NCBI GenBank assembly: GCA_016215705.1
Contig: JACRIR010000074.1
Span: forward strand, 1-64,000
Direction of reading: 5' to 3'
Length of the DNA: 64,000 nucleotides
Source: Candidatus Poribacteria bacterium
GTDB lineage: Bacteria; Abyssobacteria; SURF-5
Made by a program: the position numbers and the translations under genes. Numbering within the stretch: position 1 is the first letter of the stretch; the number at the start of each line of letters is the position of its first letter. The notes under the pieces are model-generated. The model was given only the letters and a program-made list of their open reading frames with translations. It ran no database searches and was not told the origin of the DNA. Of this stretch, positions 24,638-33,856 are shown piece after piece.

Positions 24638-26302
24638 ATGAGAAACTCAAGAAGAATCAAAGTCCATTCTCTCTTTGAGCTCGAGGCTCTCGTCGAGGAG
24701 CGCACTGCCGAACTTACGATCGTCAACCAACAGCTTCAGCGGGAGATATCCGAGCGCAAACATGTGGAGAAGGCTCTGCGAGAGGAGAGGGATAGGGCGA
24801 AGAAATATCTCGATATAGCCGGAGTAATACTCATTTGTATAGACCGCAGCCAGAAAGTGACTCTCATCAACAAGAAAGGCTGTGAGGTGCTCGGCTACGA
24901 GGAACACGAAATCATCGGAAAGAATTGGTTTGACAATTTTGTTCCGGAAAGGCAACGGGATGAGCGCAGGTCGTCTTTCGACGGCTATGTGAAAGAAAAT
25001 CTGAGGCACGAAGAGGAGAGTCATGAAGGTTCGGTGTTGACGCGAGATGGAAAAGAAAGGCTTATTGCCTGGCACAACACGGCCATCATAGATGCCGCAG
25101 GCAATGTCATTGGCACCCTCGGCTCGGGCATGGACATAACCGAGCGCAAGCAGGCGGAGGAAGCCCTGCGTGGAAGGGAGGAACAATACAGAGGTCTCTT
25201 TGAAAACTCCGTCACCGGAATTTTCACCGTTAATCTGGAAGGCAACTATACGTCGTGCAATCCCGCCGGCCTCAATGTATTAGGATATCCGCTCGAAGAG
25301 GTCATCAACGTAAACTACCGGAAACATGTGGCCCCCGAATCTTGGCAGATGGTGCAGGCGGAATATAACCGGCTGTTCAGGACAGGGGCGCCTATCCGCA
25401 ATATCCGGTATGACGTTGTCACAAAGAGAGGCGGGCGGAGGACGATCGAGGGCAACGTCAGCCTCGTTCGGGAAGGTGACCGTATCGTGGGCTTTCAGGG
25501 AACGGCCATCGACATTACGGAGCGAAAACGCGCAGAGGAGGCGCTGCTCGAATCCGAGGCTCGCTATCGTCAACTTTGTGAGAGCCTGGAGGACACGGTC
25601 AGGAAGAAAGTTGCCGAACTCGAGCAGGCGCAGCGCCTGGCGGCAATCGGGAAAGTGGTAGCCGTCGTTGCGCACGAGTTGAGGAGCCCGCTCCAGAACA
25701 TGGTACTCGGGGTCGAATCTTTGCGACAGGAACTCACAGGGGACAAGGAAAAGGCCGAGGTTCTCGACGAAATCGAAGGGGGAGTAGACTCCCTGAACAG
25801 CATTATCAAGGACCTCTTGCAGTATTCGAAACCCGTCAGTCCGGCATACTCCTTGTGCTCGATCCGTGACATGGTTCGTAAAGCGCTGAGCTTTCTTACA
25901 AGAAGGCTCGATACGATATCGGTTAAGCTCGATATGGAGCAGGAAGACAGACCGATACTTGTTGACGCCGAGAAGATGACAAGGGTCCTTGTGAACGTCA
26001 TCTCGAATGCCGCCGAAGCAATGCCGGATGGAGGCGCGCTCACGATAAGTTCTCGATTCTTCGAGTCCACAGACAGCGGCGACATCCTGAAACTCTCCAT
26101 CGCGGACACGGGATGCGGAATCGATGAGGAAAGTTTGAAACGAATCTACGAGCCTTTCTTCACAACGAAGGCCGGGGGTACAGGGTTGGGTGTTTCCATT
26201 TGCAAGAAGATTGTCGAGGCGCACGGCGGCGAGTTCAATATCAAGAGCAAAGCAGACGCGGGAACGACTGTCGAAATCACGCTGCCGGTGTCGCCCAAAT
26301 AG
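24638..26302 (+). CDS. PAS-PAS sensor histidine kinase
   Basis: A predicted cytoplasmic 554-residue kinase. A short coiled coil (LEALVEERTAELTIVNQQL) is followed by two PAS domains, each ending in the DITERK(Q/R)AEEAL linker. Next come a HisKA domain with the phospho-acceptor in VVAHELRSPLQN (His346 in this numbering) and a HATPase domain with N-box NVISNAAEAMPDGG, ADTGCGI, EPFFTTKAGGTGLG. There is no membrane segment, so the signal is intracellular. The frame extends to 24560, but MRNSRR at 24638 has a slightly better context; neither start has a strong ribosome-binding site. No response regulator is adjacent, so the partner is unknown. Confidence 0.85.
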   Translation: MRNSRRIKVHSLFELEALVEERTAELTIVNQQLQREISERKHVEKALREERDRAKKYLDIAGVILICIDRSQKVTLINKKGCEVLGYEEHEIIGKNWFDNFVPERQRDERRSSFDGYVKENLRHEEESHEGSVLTRDGKERLIAWHNTAIIDAAGNVIGTLGSGMDITERKQAEEALRGREEQYRGLFENSVTGIFTVNLEGNYTSCNPAGLNVLGYPLEEVINVNYRKHVAPESWQMVQAEYNRLFRTGAPIRNIRYDVVTKRGGRRTIEGNVSLVREGDRIVGFQGTAIDITERKRAEEALLESEARYRQLCESLEDTVRKKVAELEQAQRLAAIGKVVAVVAHELRSPLQNMVLGVESLRQELTGDKEKAEVLDEIEGGVDSLNSIIKDLLQYSKPVSPAYSLCSIRDMVRKALSFLTRRLDTISVKLDMEQEDRPILVDAEKMTRVLVNVISNAAEAMPDGGALTISSRFFESTDSGDILKLSIADTGCGIDEESLKRIYEPFFTTKAGGTGLGVSICKKIVEAHGGEFNIKSKADAGTTVEITLPVSPK

Positions 26303-26424
26303 GGGAAAGGTCAAGACGAAAGACGAAAGGGAATACACATAGGGGGAAAAGGGGAAAGAGAAGAGATGGATGACACGAATTTGACGAATGGCACGAATGA
26401 AGAAGTAGGGTTTTGAAGTCAGTT

Positions 26425-26450
26425 GTCATTCTGACCGCAGCGAAGAATCT
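26425..26450. repeat. short dispersed repeat (GTCATTCTGAGCG type)
   Basis: GTCATTCTGACCGCAGCGAA, a diverged copy of the core of the MITEs. The rest of the 26303-26576 gap is purine-rich and holds CGCAAAG-type octamers. Confidence 0.45.
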
Positions 26451-26576
26451 CAATCAAAATCAATGCTCTCCAAAACAGTCCTTTTCACCGCAAAGGCGCG
26501 AAGATCGCAAAGAAAAAAAGTTGGAACACGAATGAGACAAATGGGGACGAATGACACGAGCAAATTGCGTCAACCC

Positions 26577-27158
26577 CTACTTGTGCGGCGCATGAATAAC
26601 GGCGAGGATTCGCGTTTCCTTGTTGCCGAGGCACTCGACACGGTGGCGGAGATGGGAGTCGAAGTAGATGCAGTCACCGGGTTTGAGCACGTCGGTGTGG
26701 TCTTCGAGCGTGACTTCCATTTCGCCCTCGAGCACAAAGATGAACTCCTCACCTTCGTGTGAATAAGCGTTGCGGTCTTTCTTGGTGGCCGGCTCGAGCG
26801 TGACGAGGAACGGTTCCATGAACCTGTTCTTCTTGTCCTGCGCGAGCGATTCGTAAGAGTATCCGAACTTCACGCCTTCCTTCGAGGCCACGCGTGAAAC
26901 ATGCTTACGCTCTGCTCCCCGGACTATCACGAAAGGCGCGTCGGATTTGTCCTCGAAGAAGTGGCCGATGGAAACGTCCATCGCTTGTCCGAGCTTGATG
27001 AGTGTGCCGAGCGGCGGCGAGATCATGTGGTTCTCTATTTGTGACAGCAGCGCGGAGGAGAAGCCCGATTTCTCGGCCAGTTCCGCGAGCGACATCCCTT
27101 TTTCTTCGCGCAGTTTCTTTATCTTCTCGCCAACGTGCATTTCTTCTCTATCAGGCAT
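26577..27158 (-). CDS. XRE-cupin transcriptional regulator
   Basis: A 193-residue regulator. Residues 8-65 form an XRE-type helix-turn-helix (IKKLREEKGMSLAELAEKSG, LLSQIENHMISPPLGTLIKL), and residues 105-190 a cupin domain (HEGEEFIFVLEGEMEVTLED, LKPGDCIYFDSHLRHRV) that probably binds a small effector. AAGGAG lies 6 nt before the ATG. It lies downstream of the four-subunit 2-oxoacid oxidoreductase genes on the same strand, an arrangement common for regulators of phenylacetate, indolepyruvate or amino-acid-derived acyl-CoA metabolism, and it may control that operon. Confidence 0.8.
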   Translation of the reverse strand: MPDREEMHVGEKIKKLREEKGMSLAELAEKSGFSSALLSQIENHMISPPLGTLIKLGQAMDVSIGHFFEDKSDAPFVIVRGAERKHVSRVASKEGVKFGYSYESLAQDKKNRFMEPFLVTLEPATKKDRNAYSHEGEEFIFVLEGEMEVTLEDHTDVLKPGDCIYFDSHLRHRVECLGNKETRILAVIHAPHK

Positions 27159-27428
27159 GTTATCTCCTTAGAAAGATGGTTTGGGAGTTTGGCAGTTTGA
27201 GGGTTTGACGAGATTGCTTCATTCCGTTCGCAATGACGATGCTGAACACGCTCTTTCTGTCACAATTCTCCCCCGGATGGATCCGGCGCTCCATAAAAGT
27301 ACAGCGGAAAAGGGAAAACGGAAAACGGGGAAAAGGCGAAAAGGGAACAAAACAGGTCTACGGTTTTCAGTTTGCGGTTTGTAGTTAAAGAAGACACCTT
27401 TTCTCCTTCGCCTTCTTCTTACTAGTTA

Positions 27429-27974
27429 TTATCCTCTTCTTGCGAGTTGAGCGCCGGTTTCGATTGCCTTTATGTTGATGGGGAGCGTCTTGTGATATCG
27501 TTCTGCAATCGCCTTCGGCAGAGTCTTCTTGATACTTTCGAGTGAGACCACTTGCGTTCTCTCGACGTAGCCGCCGAGCGCGACCATATTCGCAATCTTG
27601 CCGTTGCCGAGTTCGAGCGCGATGTCGTTCGCAGGCAGGAGCAAGGTGTCGATATCGGCGCGGGTGACCGCTGTGGCCTCGACAAGCGACGTGTTCACGA
27701 GCAGGAATCCGCCCGGCCTGACTTTCGGCTGAAACTTCACGAGCGACGGCCCGTTCATCACGATTACGGAATACGGGTGGCCCGTCATCGGAGAGCCTAT
27801 CTCTTCGTCCGAGATCATGATTGTGCAGTTGGCAGTGCCGCCGCGCATCTCGACGCCGTACGTCGGCATATACGTGACGCGCTTGTTCTCGTGCATGGCG
27901 GCATACGTGAGGATATCGCCAATAAGCATTATCCCCTGTCCGCCGAACCCAGCCATTATAACGTCGGTGTACAT
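27429..27974 (-). CDS. 2-oxoacid:acceptor oxidoreductase, gamma subunit
   Basis: A 181-residue gamma subunit of the pyruvate/2-oxoglutarate/2-ketoisovalerate:ferredoxin oxidoreductase superfamily. Family features are MAGFGGQGIMLIGDILTYAA at the N-terminus and PTYGVEMRGGTANCTIMIS. It is the last of four genes (ferredoxin, alpha, beta, gamma order) that together encode a complete 2-oxoacid:ferredoxin oxidoreductase. The four-gene split matches KorDABC-type enzymes, but the keto-acid specificity cannot be decided from this subunit. Confidence 0.85.
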   Translation of the reverse strand: MYTDVIMAGFGGQGIMLIGDILTYAAMHENKRVTYMPTYGVEMRGGTANCTIMISDEEIGSPMTGHPYSVIVMNGPSLVKFQPKVRPGGFLLVNTSLVEATAVTRADIDTLLLPANDIALELGNGKIANMVALGGYVERTQVVSLESIKKTLPKAIAERYHKTLPINIKAIETGAQLARRG

Positions 27975-28046
27975 AACTCTCTCTTTCTACTATTCATATG
28001 TCTCATATGTCCCGGATGTGGCGCACATCGAGATTGCGACCCAGCC

Positions 28047-28072
28047 GTCATTCTGAGCGTAGCGAAGAATCT
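28047..28072. repeat. short dispersed repeat (GTCATTCTGAGCG type)
   Basis: GTCATTCTGAGCGTAGCGAA between the beta and gamma subunit genes, a solitary copy of the MITE core. It interrupts an otherwise compact operon. Confidence 0.5.
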
Positions 28073-28121
28073 CCGTTTCAAACAGATGCAGTCCTTCGTT
28101 TTGCTCAGGTTGGCGTTTCCT

Positions 28122-28877
28122 TTACAAGAAATCCTTCCCGGTGCGTTCTTTGAATACGCCGAGGGGGAAGTACGGGATCATTTCTTCTTCGACTTTTTTC
28201 TGGCCTTCGAGAGGGGAAACGCGCCAGTTGGTGTGGCAGGCTGAAAGCACTTCCACAAGCGAGAATCCCATCTCGTTCACTTGCATCTCGAACGCTTTGC
28301 GGATTGCTTTTTTGGCATTCAGCACGGCTTTGGCGTTGTGGAGCGAGACGCGGGCCGAATATGCTACGCCTTCGAGCGTCGCGAGCATTTCTGCCATGCG
28401 AATCGGGTAGCCGTCGGTGCGGAAATCGCGGCCGTAAGGCGTAGTGGTGGTCTGTTGGCCAAGCATCGTTGTCGGGGCCATCTGCCCGCCAGTCATTCCA
28501 TAGACTGTGTTGTTCACGAAAACGACCGTGATGTTCTCGCCACGGTTCGCGGTGTGGATGATTTCCGAAGTGCCGATGGCCGCGAGATCGCCGTCGCCCT
28601 GATAAGTGAACACGATACGGTCGGGCCGTGCGCGTTTCACGCCGGTGGCGACTGCCGGCGCTCTTCCGTGTGGAGCCTCGATAACGTCCACATTGAAATA
28701 GTCATACATGAACACTGCGCATCCGACGCACGCCACGCCGATGGTTTTTTCCTGCACGCCGAAGTGGTCGATAGCCTCGGCAACGAGCCGGTGCGCGGTG
28801 CCGTGAGTGCAGCCCGGGCAGAAATGCGTCGGCTTATCCGACAGAGTTCTTGGACGCTTGAATACCTGCTGTGGCAT
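28122..28877 (-). CDS. 2-oxoacid:acceptor oxidoreductase, beta (TPP-binding) subunit
   Basis: A 251-residue thiamine-diphosphate-binding subunit. HFCPGCTHG and ACVGCAVF provide cysteines, and the TPP/Mg motif is [20 protein letters not shown] with [18 protein letters not shown]. It decarboxylates a 2-oxoacid with CoA to give acyl-CoA and reduced ferredoxin. The frame is open to 28985, but [10 protein letters not shown] at 28877 matches the usual family start. It overlaps the alpha subunit gene by 44 bp, indicating coupled translation. Confidence 0.88.
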   Translation of the reverse strand: MPQQVFKRPRTLSDKPTHFCPGCTHGTAHRLVAEAIDHFGVQEKTIGVACVGCAVFMYDYFNVDVIEAPHGRAPAVATGVKRARPDRIVFTYQGDGDLAAIGTSEIIHTANRGENITVVFVNNTVYGMTGGQMAPTTMLGQQTTTTPYGRDFRTDGYPIRMAEMLATLEGVAYSARVSLHNAKAVLNAKKAIRKAFEMQVNEMGFSLVEVLSACHTNWRVSPLEGQKKVEEEMIPYFPLGVFKERTGKDFL

Positions 28878-29925
28878 GTAGACTCCTTTTGATCTCGACA
28901 AGCACTTCTTCGGGCGTGGGAACTCCACCGCCCGGCCTGCCGTAAAAAAATATTCCCGCGCTCTTGTGAGCGGACACTTGCACATCGATGAGCATCTGAC
29001 CCGTGTTCATCTCAACCACGAGCACTTTCGGTATTTGTTCCGAAGCCTCGAGGATGGCCTTTGATGGGAATGGGAACAATGTTATCGGCCGGATCAGTCC
29101 GATACGGATGCCCTCTTCTCTCGCCATGTTCATGGCTGTCTTGACGATTCGGGATGCGGTCCCGAAGGCGACAACGAGGAGTTCCGCACCCTCGAGGTTT
29201 TTGGCTTCGCAGAGCACTTCCTTGTCACGGATTACGTCGTATTTCCTCATGAGTTCGAGGTTATGCGCTTCTTGTTCGCCATCGCTGAGGTAGAGTGTCT
29301 TCAGATACTGTGGTTTGCGGTCTGCCGCGCCGGTTATTGCCCACGGTTTGGCCGAAGTCCTCACCGGCTCGCGTGGCTCAAGTATCGCGGGCTCCTTCAT
29401 CTGGCCGAGAATCGCGTCGGCCAGAATCATGGCGGGATTGCGATATTTATCGGCCAGATCGAAAGCTTTCATTGTGAGGTCGAACATCTCCTGGACCGAG
29501 GCAGGGGCGAGCACTATATTGTAATAGTCGCCGTGGCCGCCGCCTCGAGTGGCCTGGAAGTAGTCACCTTGCGTCGGAGATATTCCGCCGAGGCCTGGCC
29601 CGCAGCGCATGACGTTGACCACGAGGCACGGAATCTCGCTGCCGGCCATGTACGACATTGCCTCTTGCATGAGCGAGATGCCCGGACCGGAGGAGGATGT
29701 CATTGCGCGGGCGCCCGTGGCTGCCGCGCCCATGACCATGTTGATAGACGCGATTTCGCTCTCGGCCTGGATGAATACGCCGCTCTGTTTGGGCAGATGT
29801 TCCGAAAGATATTCCGGAATATCATTTTGCGGGGTAATGGGATAGCCGAAATAATAGCGGCAACCCGCCTGTATGGCGGCTTCGGCCAGCGCTACATTGC
29901 CTTTAACGAGTTGCGATTCTTTCAT
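28834..29925 (-). CDS. 2-oxoacid:acceptor oxidoreductase, alpha subunit
   Basis: A 363-residue alpha subunit. Typical segments are [20 protein letters not shown] and [13 protein letters not shown] at the N-terminus, [40 protein letters not shown] and the [19 protein letters not shown] loop. GAGGT precedes the ATG. It follows a ferredoxin-type delta subunit and overlaps the beta gene. The sequence looks closest to KorA/VorB-type enzymes of anaerobes, feeding acyl-CoA production and low-potential electrons; which 2-oxoacid is used is not determinable by eye. Confidence 0.88.
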   Translation of the reverse strand: MKESQLVKGNVALAEAAIQAGCRYYFGYPITPQNDIPEYLSEHLPKQSGVFIQAESEIASINMVMGAAATGARAMTSSSGPGISLMQEAMSYMAGSEIPCLVVNVMRCGPGLGGISPTQGDYFQATRGGGHGDYYNIVLAPASVQEMFDLTMKAFDLADKYRNPAMILADAILGQMKEPAILEPREPVRTSAKPWAITGAADRKPQYLKTLYLSDGEQEAHNLELMRKYDVIRDKEVLCEAKNLEGAELLVVAFGTASRIVKTAMNMAREEGIRIGLIRPITLFPFPSKAILEASEQIPKVLVVEMNTGQMLIDVQVSAHKSAGIFFYGRPGGGVPTPEEVLVEIKRSLHATAGIQASKNSVG

Positions 29926-30067
29926 TTATGTACCTCGTAGAAGAAGGGGAAAGGAGCAAGGCGAAAGGGAAAACCCATCCTCTGCATTGCATCCATATTG
30001 TTTTCAACTTCACCTTCCCCAGAATCCGTGTTAATCTGTGGTTGGAGATGCCTTGCAAATGTTGCGG

Positions 30068-30304
30068 CTACTTGAAGACCTCGATGGCCGTATCGGGACA
30101 AACCTCTGCGCACAGACAGCAGCCCGTGCACTTGCCCATGCCCTCGAATTTCGCGGGATGGTATCCCTGCGCGTTTATTTTGGTGTCAATGACAATGCAT
30201 TCGCGCGGGCACGTTTCCACACAAAACCGGCAACTCTTGCACCGTTCCTCAAGGATTATTATGTAAGCTTCCGTCTGTTTTCTTTCTGAAGTTACAGATG
30301 ACAT
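30068..30304 (-). CDS. 2-oxoacid:acceptor oxidoreductase, delta (2x[4Fe-4S] ferredoxin) subunit
   Basis: A 78-residue ferredoxin-type subunit with two four-cysteine motifs, CKSCRFCVETCP and CTGCCLCAEVCP, each suited to a [4Fe-4S] cluster. It passes electrons from the alpha/beta/gamma core to free ferredoxin. AAGGTGG precedes the ATG. It is the promoter-proximal gene of the operon that continues into alpha, beta and gamma subunits. Confidence 0.88.
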   Translation of the reverse strand: MSSVTSERKQTEAYIIILEERCKSCRFCVETCPRECIVIDTKINAQGYHPAKFEGMGKCTGCCLCAEVCPDTAIEVFK

Positions 30305-30514
30305 GCAACCACCTTTGAAGCCGGCTCCCAGATGTTTCGTTTCACCAACGACAAGTAATTGAAAGATAACTAATTATAGCTTTCATACCCCTCAAAGTCA
30401 AATGGGGGAAGCGCTGAAAAGCACCCTCTGAAACAGCATTTCAGGCTTCGGGGACAGTCTCTATTTTACGGCCTAGAGAACCCGGCCCGCAAATAGGGAC
30501 AAACAACTCGCATC

Positions 30515-30534
30515 GGGCGCGATGAATCGCGCCC
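30515..30534. repeat. GGGCGCGAT inverted repeat
   Basis: Same hairpin as at 510-529. Together with 30565-30587 and 30680-30699 it fills the gap between the oxidoreductase operon and the IS630 element with palindromes. Confidence 0.6.
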
Positions 30535-30564
30535 CTACGAGAAATGCTGATTTTGCAGGGTGTT

Positions 30565-30587
30565 AGGGCACGGCGCGCCGTGCCCCT
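30565..30587. repeat. GTAGGGGC-family palindrome
   Basis: A slightly shortened copy of the 30-nt palindrome at 24151-24180, sharing the core GGGCACGGCGCGCCGTGCCC. Confidence 0.65.
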
Positions 30588-30679
30588 ACGGTTGATCCAC
30601 AATTACGGGACAGTCTCCAAAGGGGGATTTAGGAGGTCGTGGGAGTCCTTGGGGACAAAAGTTTTAAATCCCCCCTTAC

Positions 30680-30699
30680 CCCCCCTTTGCAAAGGGGGG
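30680..30699. repeat. perfect 20-nt palindrome (C6-TTTG/CAAA-G6)
   Basis: CCCCCCTTTG is followed by its exact reverse complement. Upstream, at 30617-30640, the plus strand reads AAAGGGGGATTTAGGAGG, which can pair with TAAATCCCCCC at 30664-30675, making a nested inverted repeat. Confidence 0.65.
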
Positions 30700-30715
30700 A
30701 ACGTCGCCGAATCAA

Positions 30716-30745
30716 TGCTATGTTATTTAGGAGAGGTCATGCTAG
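30716..30745. mobile_element. solo right end of an IS630/MITE-type element
   Basis: TGCTATGTTATTTAGGA followed by ATGCTAG closely matches the true right end of the neighbouring IS630 element (31966-31995). No matching left end is found upstream. It shares the CTAG at 30742-30745 with that element's left end. Confidence 0.6.
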
Positions 30746-31995
30746 CAGTGTGATTCCAAAATAACATTGCAATATAAACTAGTTTATGGCATACCTACTC
30801 TGTACCCAACAAAGGAGGTAGGTATGCCGTTTGCTCGAAAAAGGTCTGAGTTGGCCATGACACTGGAAGTCAGAAGGAAATTGGAACAAATAGCAAAATC
30901 GCGCACCGAAAGTGCTAGTCGGATCGAGCGAGCAACCGCGTTGCTTGCATACTCCCAAGGAATCTCAGTCTCTGACATTGCGCGACAGATCTCAACGAAT
31001 CGGCCCAAGATTGAACGGTGCATTGATAAAGCCCTTCAGTTGGGAGTCCTTACCGCGCTTAAGGATTTGCCAAGAACTGGAAAGCCATCTGTTATTACCC
31101 CCGAAGCCCGTACATGGCTTGTAAATCTTGCCTGCAAGAAACCAAAGGAACTCGGGTATTCCTATGAACTGTGGACCAATAGGCTTTTGGCCAAACATGC
31201 CCGCCAGTACTGTGAAGAGGCTGGGCATCCTTCTTTGGCGAACATCAACCGGGGGACCGTTTCCAAAATATTGCGGAGGAGCAATGTTCGTCCCCACAAA
31301 ATCGTCTATTACCTTGAGCGCCGTGATCCGGAGTTCGACCGGAAGATGGCCCAAGTTCTTCATGTTTATAAAGATGTTCAACTCCTGAAGCAAAAGGATG
31401 GAGATGCTCCGCCGATAGCCGTAATCTCATATGATGAAAAACCTGGCATTCAGGCAATTTCAACCACAGCCCCTGATCTTCCTCCTGTTCCTGGCGTCCA
31501 TTCCAGCATTGCGCGAGATCATGAATACAAGCGTCTTGGCACTGTGAGTTTCTTAGCCGGCATTGACCTTGTGACAGGACATGTCCATGTCGTTGTTTCT
31601 GACCGGCATCGCAGCCGTGAATTTATTCAGTATTTGACGACGATCCACGCTTATTATCCGCAGGACATCACCATTCGCCTGATTTTGGATAATCATTCCG
31701 CTCATATTTCCAAGGAGACTCGGGTTTTCTTGTCTACCGTTCCGGGTCGATTTGAATTCGTTTTTACACCTACTCATGGATCATGGTTAAATATCATTGA
31801 AAGCCTCTTCGCAAAGATGGCGAAGACCTTCCTCCGCAAAATTCGGGTGGAAACCAAGAACGAACTCAAACAAAGAATCCTAACATGGCTCGCGGAAATT
31901 AACGAATCTCCCGTAGTCTTCCGCTGGAAATACAAAATCGACTCAGGATCAGTCGTATGAACATTGCTATGTTATTTAGGAATCGATCTGACTAG
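30742..31995 (+). mobile_element. complete IS630-family insertion sequence
   Basis: A roughly 1.25-kb element bounded by CTAG at 30742-30745 and 31992-31995, with inverted termini sharing ATTCC-AAATAACAT-GCAAT. It encodes one intact transposase. The CTAG boundaries fit IS630's known TA duplication within CTAG. The right end lies 1 bp beyond the stop codon of the adjacent radical SAM gene, which is therefore undamaged. Confidence 0.85.
30824..31960 (+). CDS. IS630-family transposase
   Basis: A 378-residue DDE transposase. An N-terminal helix-turn-helix region (GISVSDIARQISTNRPKIER, SKILRRSNVRPHK) is followed by the catalytic triad segments ISYDEKPGIQAI, LILDNHSAHIS and HGSWLNIIESLFA (D, D, E). 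AAAGGAGGT, 4 nt before the ATG, supports the start over the longer frame from 30767. The gene is intact, so the element may be active. It probably also recognises the MITE-1 copies, whose ends resemble its own. Confidence 0.92.
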   Translation: MPFARKRSELAMTLEVRRKLEQIAKSRTESASRIERATALLAYSQGISVSDIARQISTNRPKIERCIDKALQLGVLTALKDLPRTGKPSVITPEARTWLVNLACKKPKELGYSYELWTNRLLAKHARQYCEEAGHPSLANINRGTVSKILRRSNVRPHKIVYYLERRDPEFDRKMAQVLHVYKDVQLLKQKDGDAPPIAVISYDEKPGIQAISTTAPDLPPVPGVHSSIARDHEYKRLGTVSFLAGIDLVTGHVHVVVSDRHRSREFIQYLTTIHAYYPQDITIRLILDNHSAHISKETRVFLSTVPGRFEFVFTPTHGSWLNIIESLFAKMAKTFLRKIRVETKNELKQRILTWLAEINESPVVFRWKYKIDSGSVV

Positions 31996-31996
31996 C

Positions 31997-33754
31997 CTAT
32001 ACAGTAAATGCGCCACCCATGTCTTCCGTCTTTCTCACAACTTCGTAAGGCGTGGCAGGCTCCGGTCCGCGTCCTCTCTTGACGAGTGGCTCGGGCGCAT
32101 GTCCCTGATTGTAATAAGCGGTGCGAAGCGGCGGATCAGTGAACTGGCGCTCTGCCTCTTCCTTCATGCGTTCGGCTTCGACGCCTACGACGTCGCAGAA
32201 CACTTGCGAGAACATCTTCTGCTCTTCAGTAGGCTCGCCGATGAGCCTGCGATACTTTTCGATGACCATTTCGGCTTTCGCACGGACCATTTCGGTCGGA
32301 GAGTGTTTCTTGCAGGCCTCGAGCACCGGGAACATTTTCTCACACGAGTCCTTGAACATCGGCGCTTTTTGTTCGCGCAGCAGTTTGCGCCTCGAGTTTG
32401 CGCAAGTCTCGTAGCCGTTCAAGTGAATGTCCACGTTCCTCATGATCGAGGGGCCATTCTGCTCGAAGAGTTTTCGATGTGTAAGGTCATATAGGGGTTT
32501 GAGTTCGCCCGGCTGGAAGTTCTTGGATTTGAACGTCCCGTCATTCCACACCTGGACGTCGGTATAGTTGTAGTTCGGGGAAATTCTGCCGGTTCCCTTC
32601 ATCCTATTGTACAGGTCTGTGCCGGGACACGCCGTAAGGAATGCGATTTGGTATGTAGCCGGCGCAAGATTGACGAAATAATCGATGTCCTTCACGACGT
32701 TTTGAGGCGTATGGAAGTCCCAACCGAGAACGAATGAGCCGGTGGTGACGATGCCATACTGATGGAGGGCGTCAAAGGTGGTTTTGATGTCATCGCAGCC
32801 CCTCTTCGCAATGGCGTGCTCCGAAGTTATGACCTCATCAAGGCTTGATTCGACGCCGATCCAGACCACGGCGAGCCCGCATTCGAGCAACTCCTCGAAG
32901 CTGTACTGAGTCATCGAGCGGAGGCTCGAGAATGCGAAATACCCCATCTTGCGCAAGCCATACTCCTTGTCTTCTTGTATGAGCTTGCCAAGCGTCCTCA
33001 CGTAGTTAGCGTCAATCAGAAAGTCCTCATCGTATATGCTGCAGATTGTCGTGTTGCCGTTGTTCCGGTAGCAGTTGTGCTTCATTATCTCGAAGCACTC
33101 TTGCGGCGTTGCGACATAGATTTTCTTTTTCTTGAAGAAGGCCGACGTGTTGCAGAACTCGCACCCGTTCGGGCATCCGAGCGCAACAAGGATGTTCGCC
33201 ATAGGCGCGTTCACAACGTGCTCGAGCCCGCGTAAGGACATTCCTCCCAGTGGAAGATATTTTTGGGTGATTGGCCGCTCGACTGGTTCGTCACCAATCA
33301 GGCGGCGGAAGAAACGGACGCCCTCTTCCTGGCACACGTAGTCCGCGTTCCGGAAAATTTCTTGCGCGTCTCCTGCATGGTCGCCGGGGAAAGGATCATA
33401 CAAATTGATCACGCCATATCCGCCGACTGCGACCTTTGTTTTCGGTGATATCCTCTTGACCGACCGAATCATATCAGCGACCTTCTTGGTCATTATGCTG
33501 ATGAGCTGAATGCCGACGTAGTCATAGCCCTTCTTGAGCTCAGCCTCGAATTCATCCATATGAGGATGTTCGAGAACGGTTACTTCGGCGTTCAAGTTTT
33601 CGGCAATCAGGTAGAGGGCAGTGCAGTGGGCGTGCCCCTTGAGCATGAACGGCCCCTGCCCGCGCTGGAGCCGGGACGCATAGACATCCAGCGTGTCCTC
33701 ACCCCACGAAAGTGAATACGGCGAGCATGCGTTTGAGAGTAATATGCGCGTCAT
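31997..33754 (-). CDS. B12-binding-domain-type radical SAM protein
   Basis: A 585-residue BchE/P-methyltransferase-class radical SAM enzyme. Residues 40-160 look like the cobalamin-binding Rossmann fold (GYDYVGIQLISIMTKKVADM, VAVGGYG), but the canonical DxHxxG is not visible, so cobalamin may not be bound. The cluster motif is CPNGCEFC (C194, C198, C201). IGVESSLDEVI and GSFVLGWDFHTPQNV follow the usual barrel pattern. The C-terminal 200 residues are helical, without known motifs. GGGGGAGG precedes the ATG. The stop codon lies at the edge of an IS630 element. Substrate unknown; the neighbours offer no firm hint. Confidence 0.78.
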   Translation of the reverse strand: MTRILLSNACSPYSLSWGEDTLDVYASRLQRGQGPFMLKGHAHCTALYLIAENLNAEVTVLEHPHMDEFEAELKKGYDYVGIQLISIMTKKVADMIRSVKRISPKTKVAVGGYGVINLYDPFPGDHAGDAQEIFRNADYVCQEEGVRFFRRLIGDEPVERPITQKYLPLGGMSLRGLEHVVNAPMANILVALGCPNGCEFCNTSAFFKKKKIYVATPQECFEIMKHNCYRNNGNTTICSIYDEDFLIDANYVRTLGKLIQEDKEYGLRKMGYFAFSSLRSMTQYSFEELLECGLAVVWIGVESSLDEVITSEHAIAKRGCDDIKTTFDALHQYGIVTTGSFVLGWDFHTPQNVVKDIDYFVNLAPATYQIAFLTACPGTDLYNRMKGTGRISPNYNYTDVQVWNDGTFKSKNFQPGELKPLYDLTHRKLFEQNGPSIMRNVDIHLNGYETCANSRRKLLREQKAPMFKDSCEKMFPVLEACKKHSPTEMVRAKAEMVIEKYRRLIGEPTEEQKMFSQVFCDVVGVEAERMKEEAERQFTDPPLRTAYYNQGHAPEPLVKRGRGPEPATPYEVVRKTEDMGGAFTV

Positions 33755-33856
33755 TAATGTTCCTCCCCCTTTGACCTCTTTGGTCTATTTTGGGCCGCGT
33801 AGCTCATGCAGGACCGAACAGCCATATCATAAGCACCGTGACCGAGCAAAACCGTC

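Noticed and set aside
25280-26338. 352-codon open frame on the minus strand
   Set aside because: Antisense to the histidine kinase and without recognisable features.
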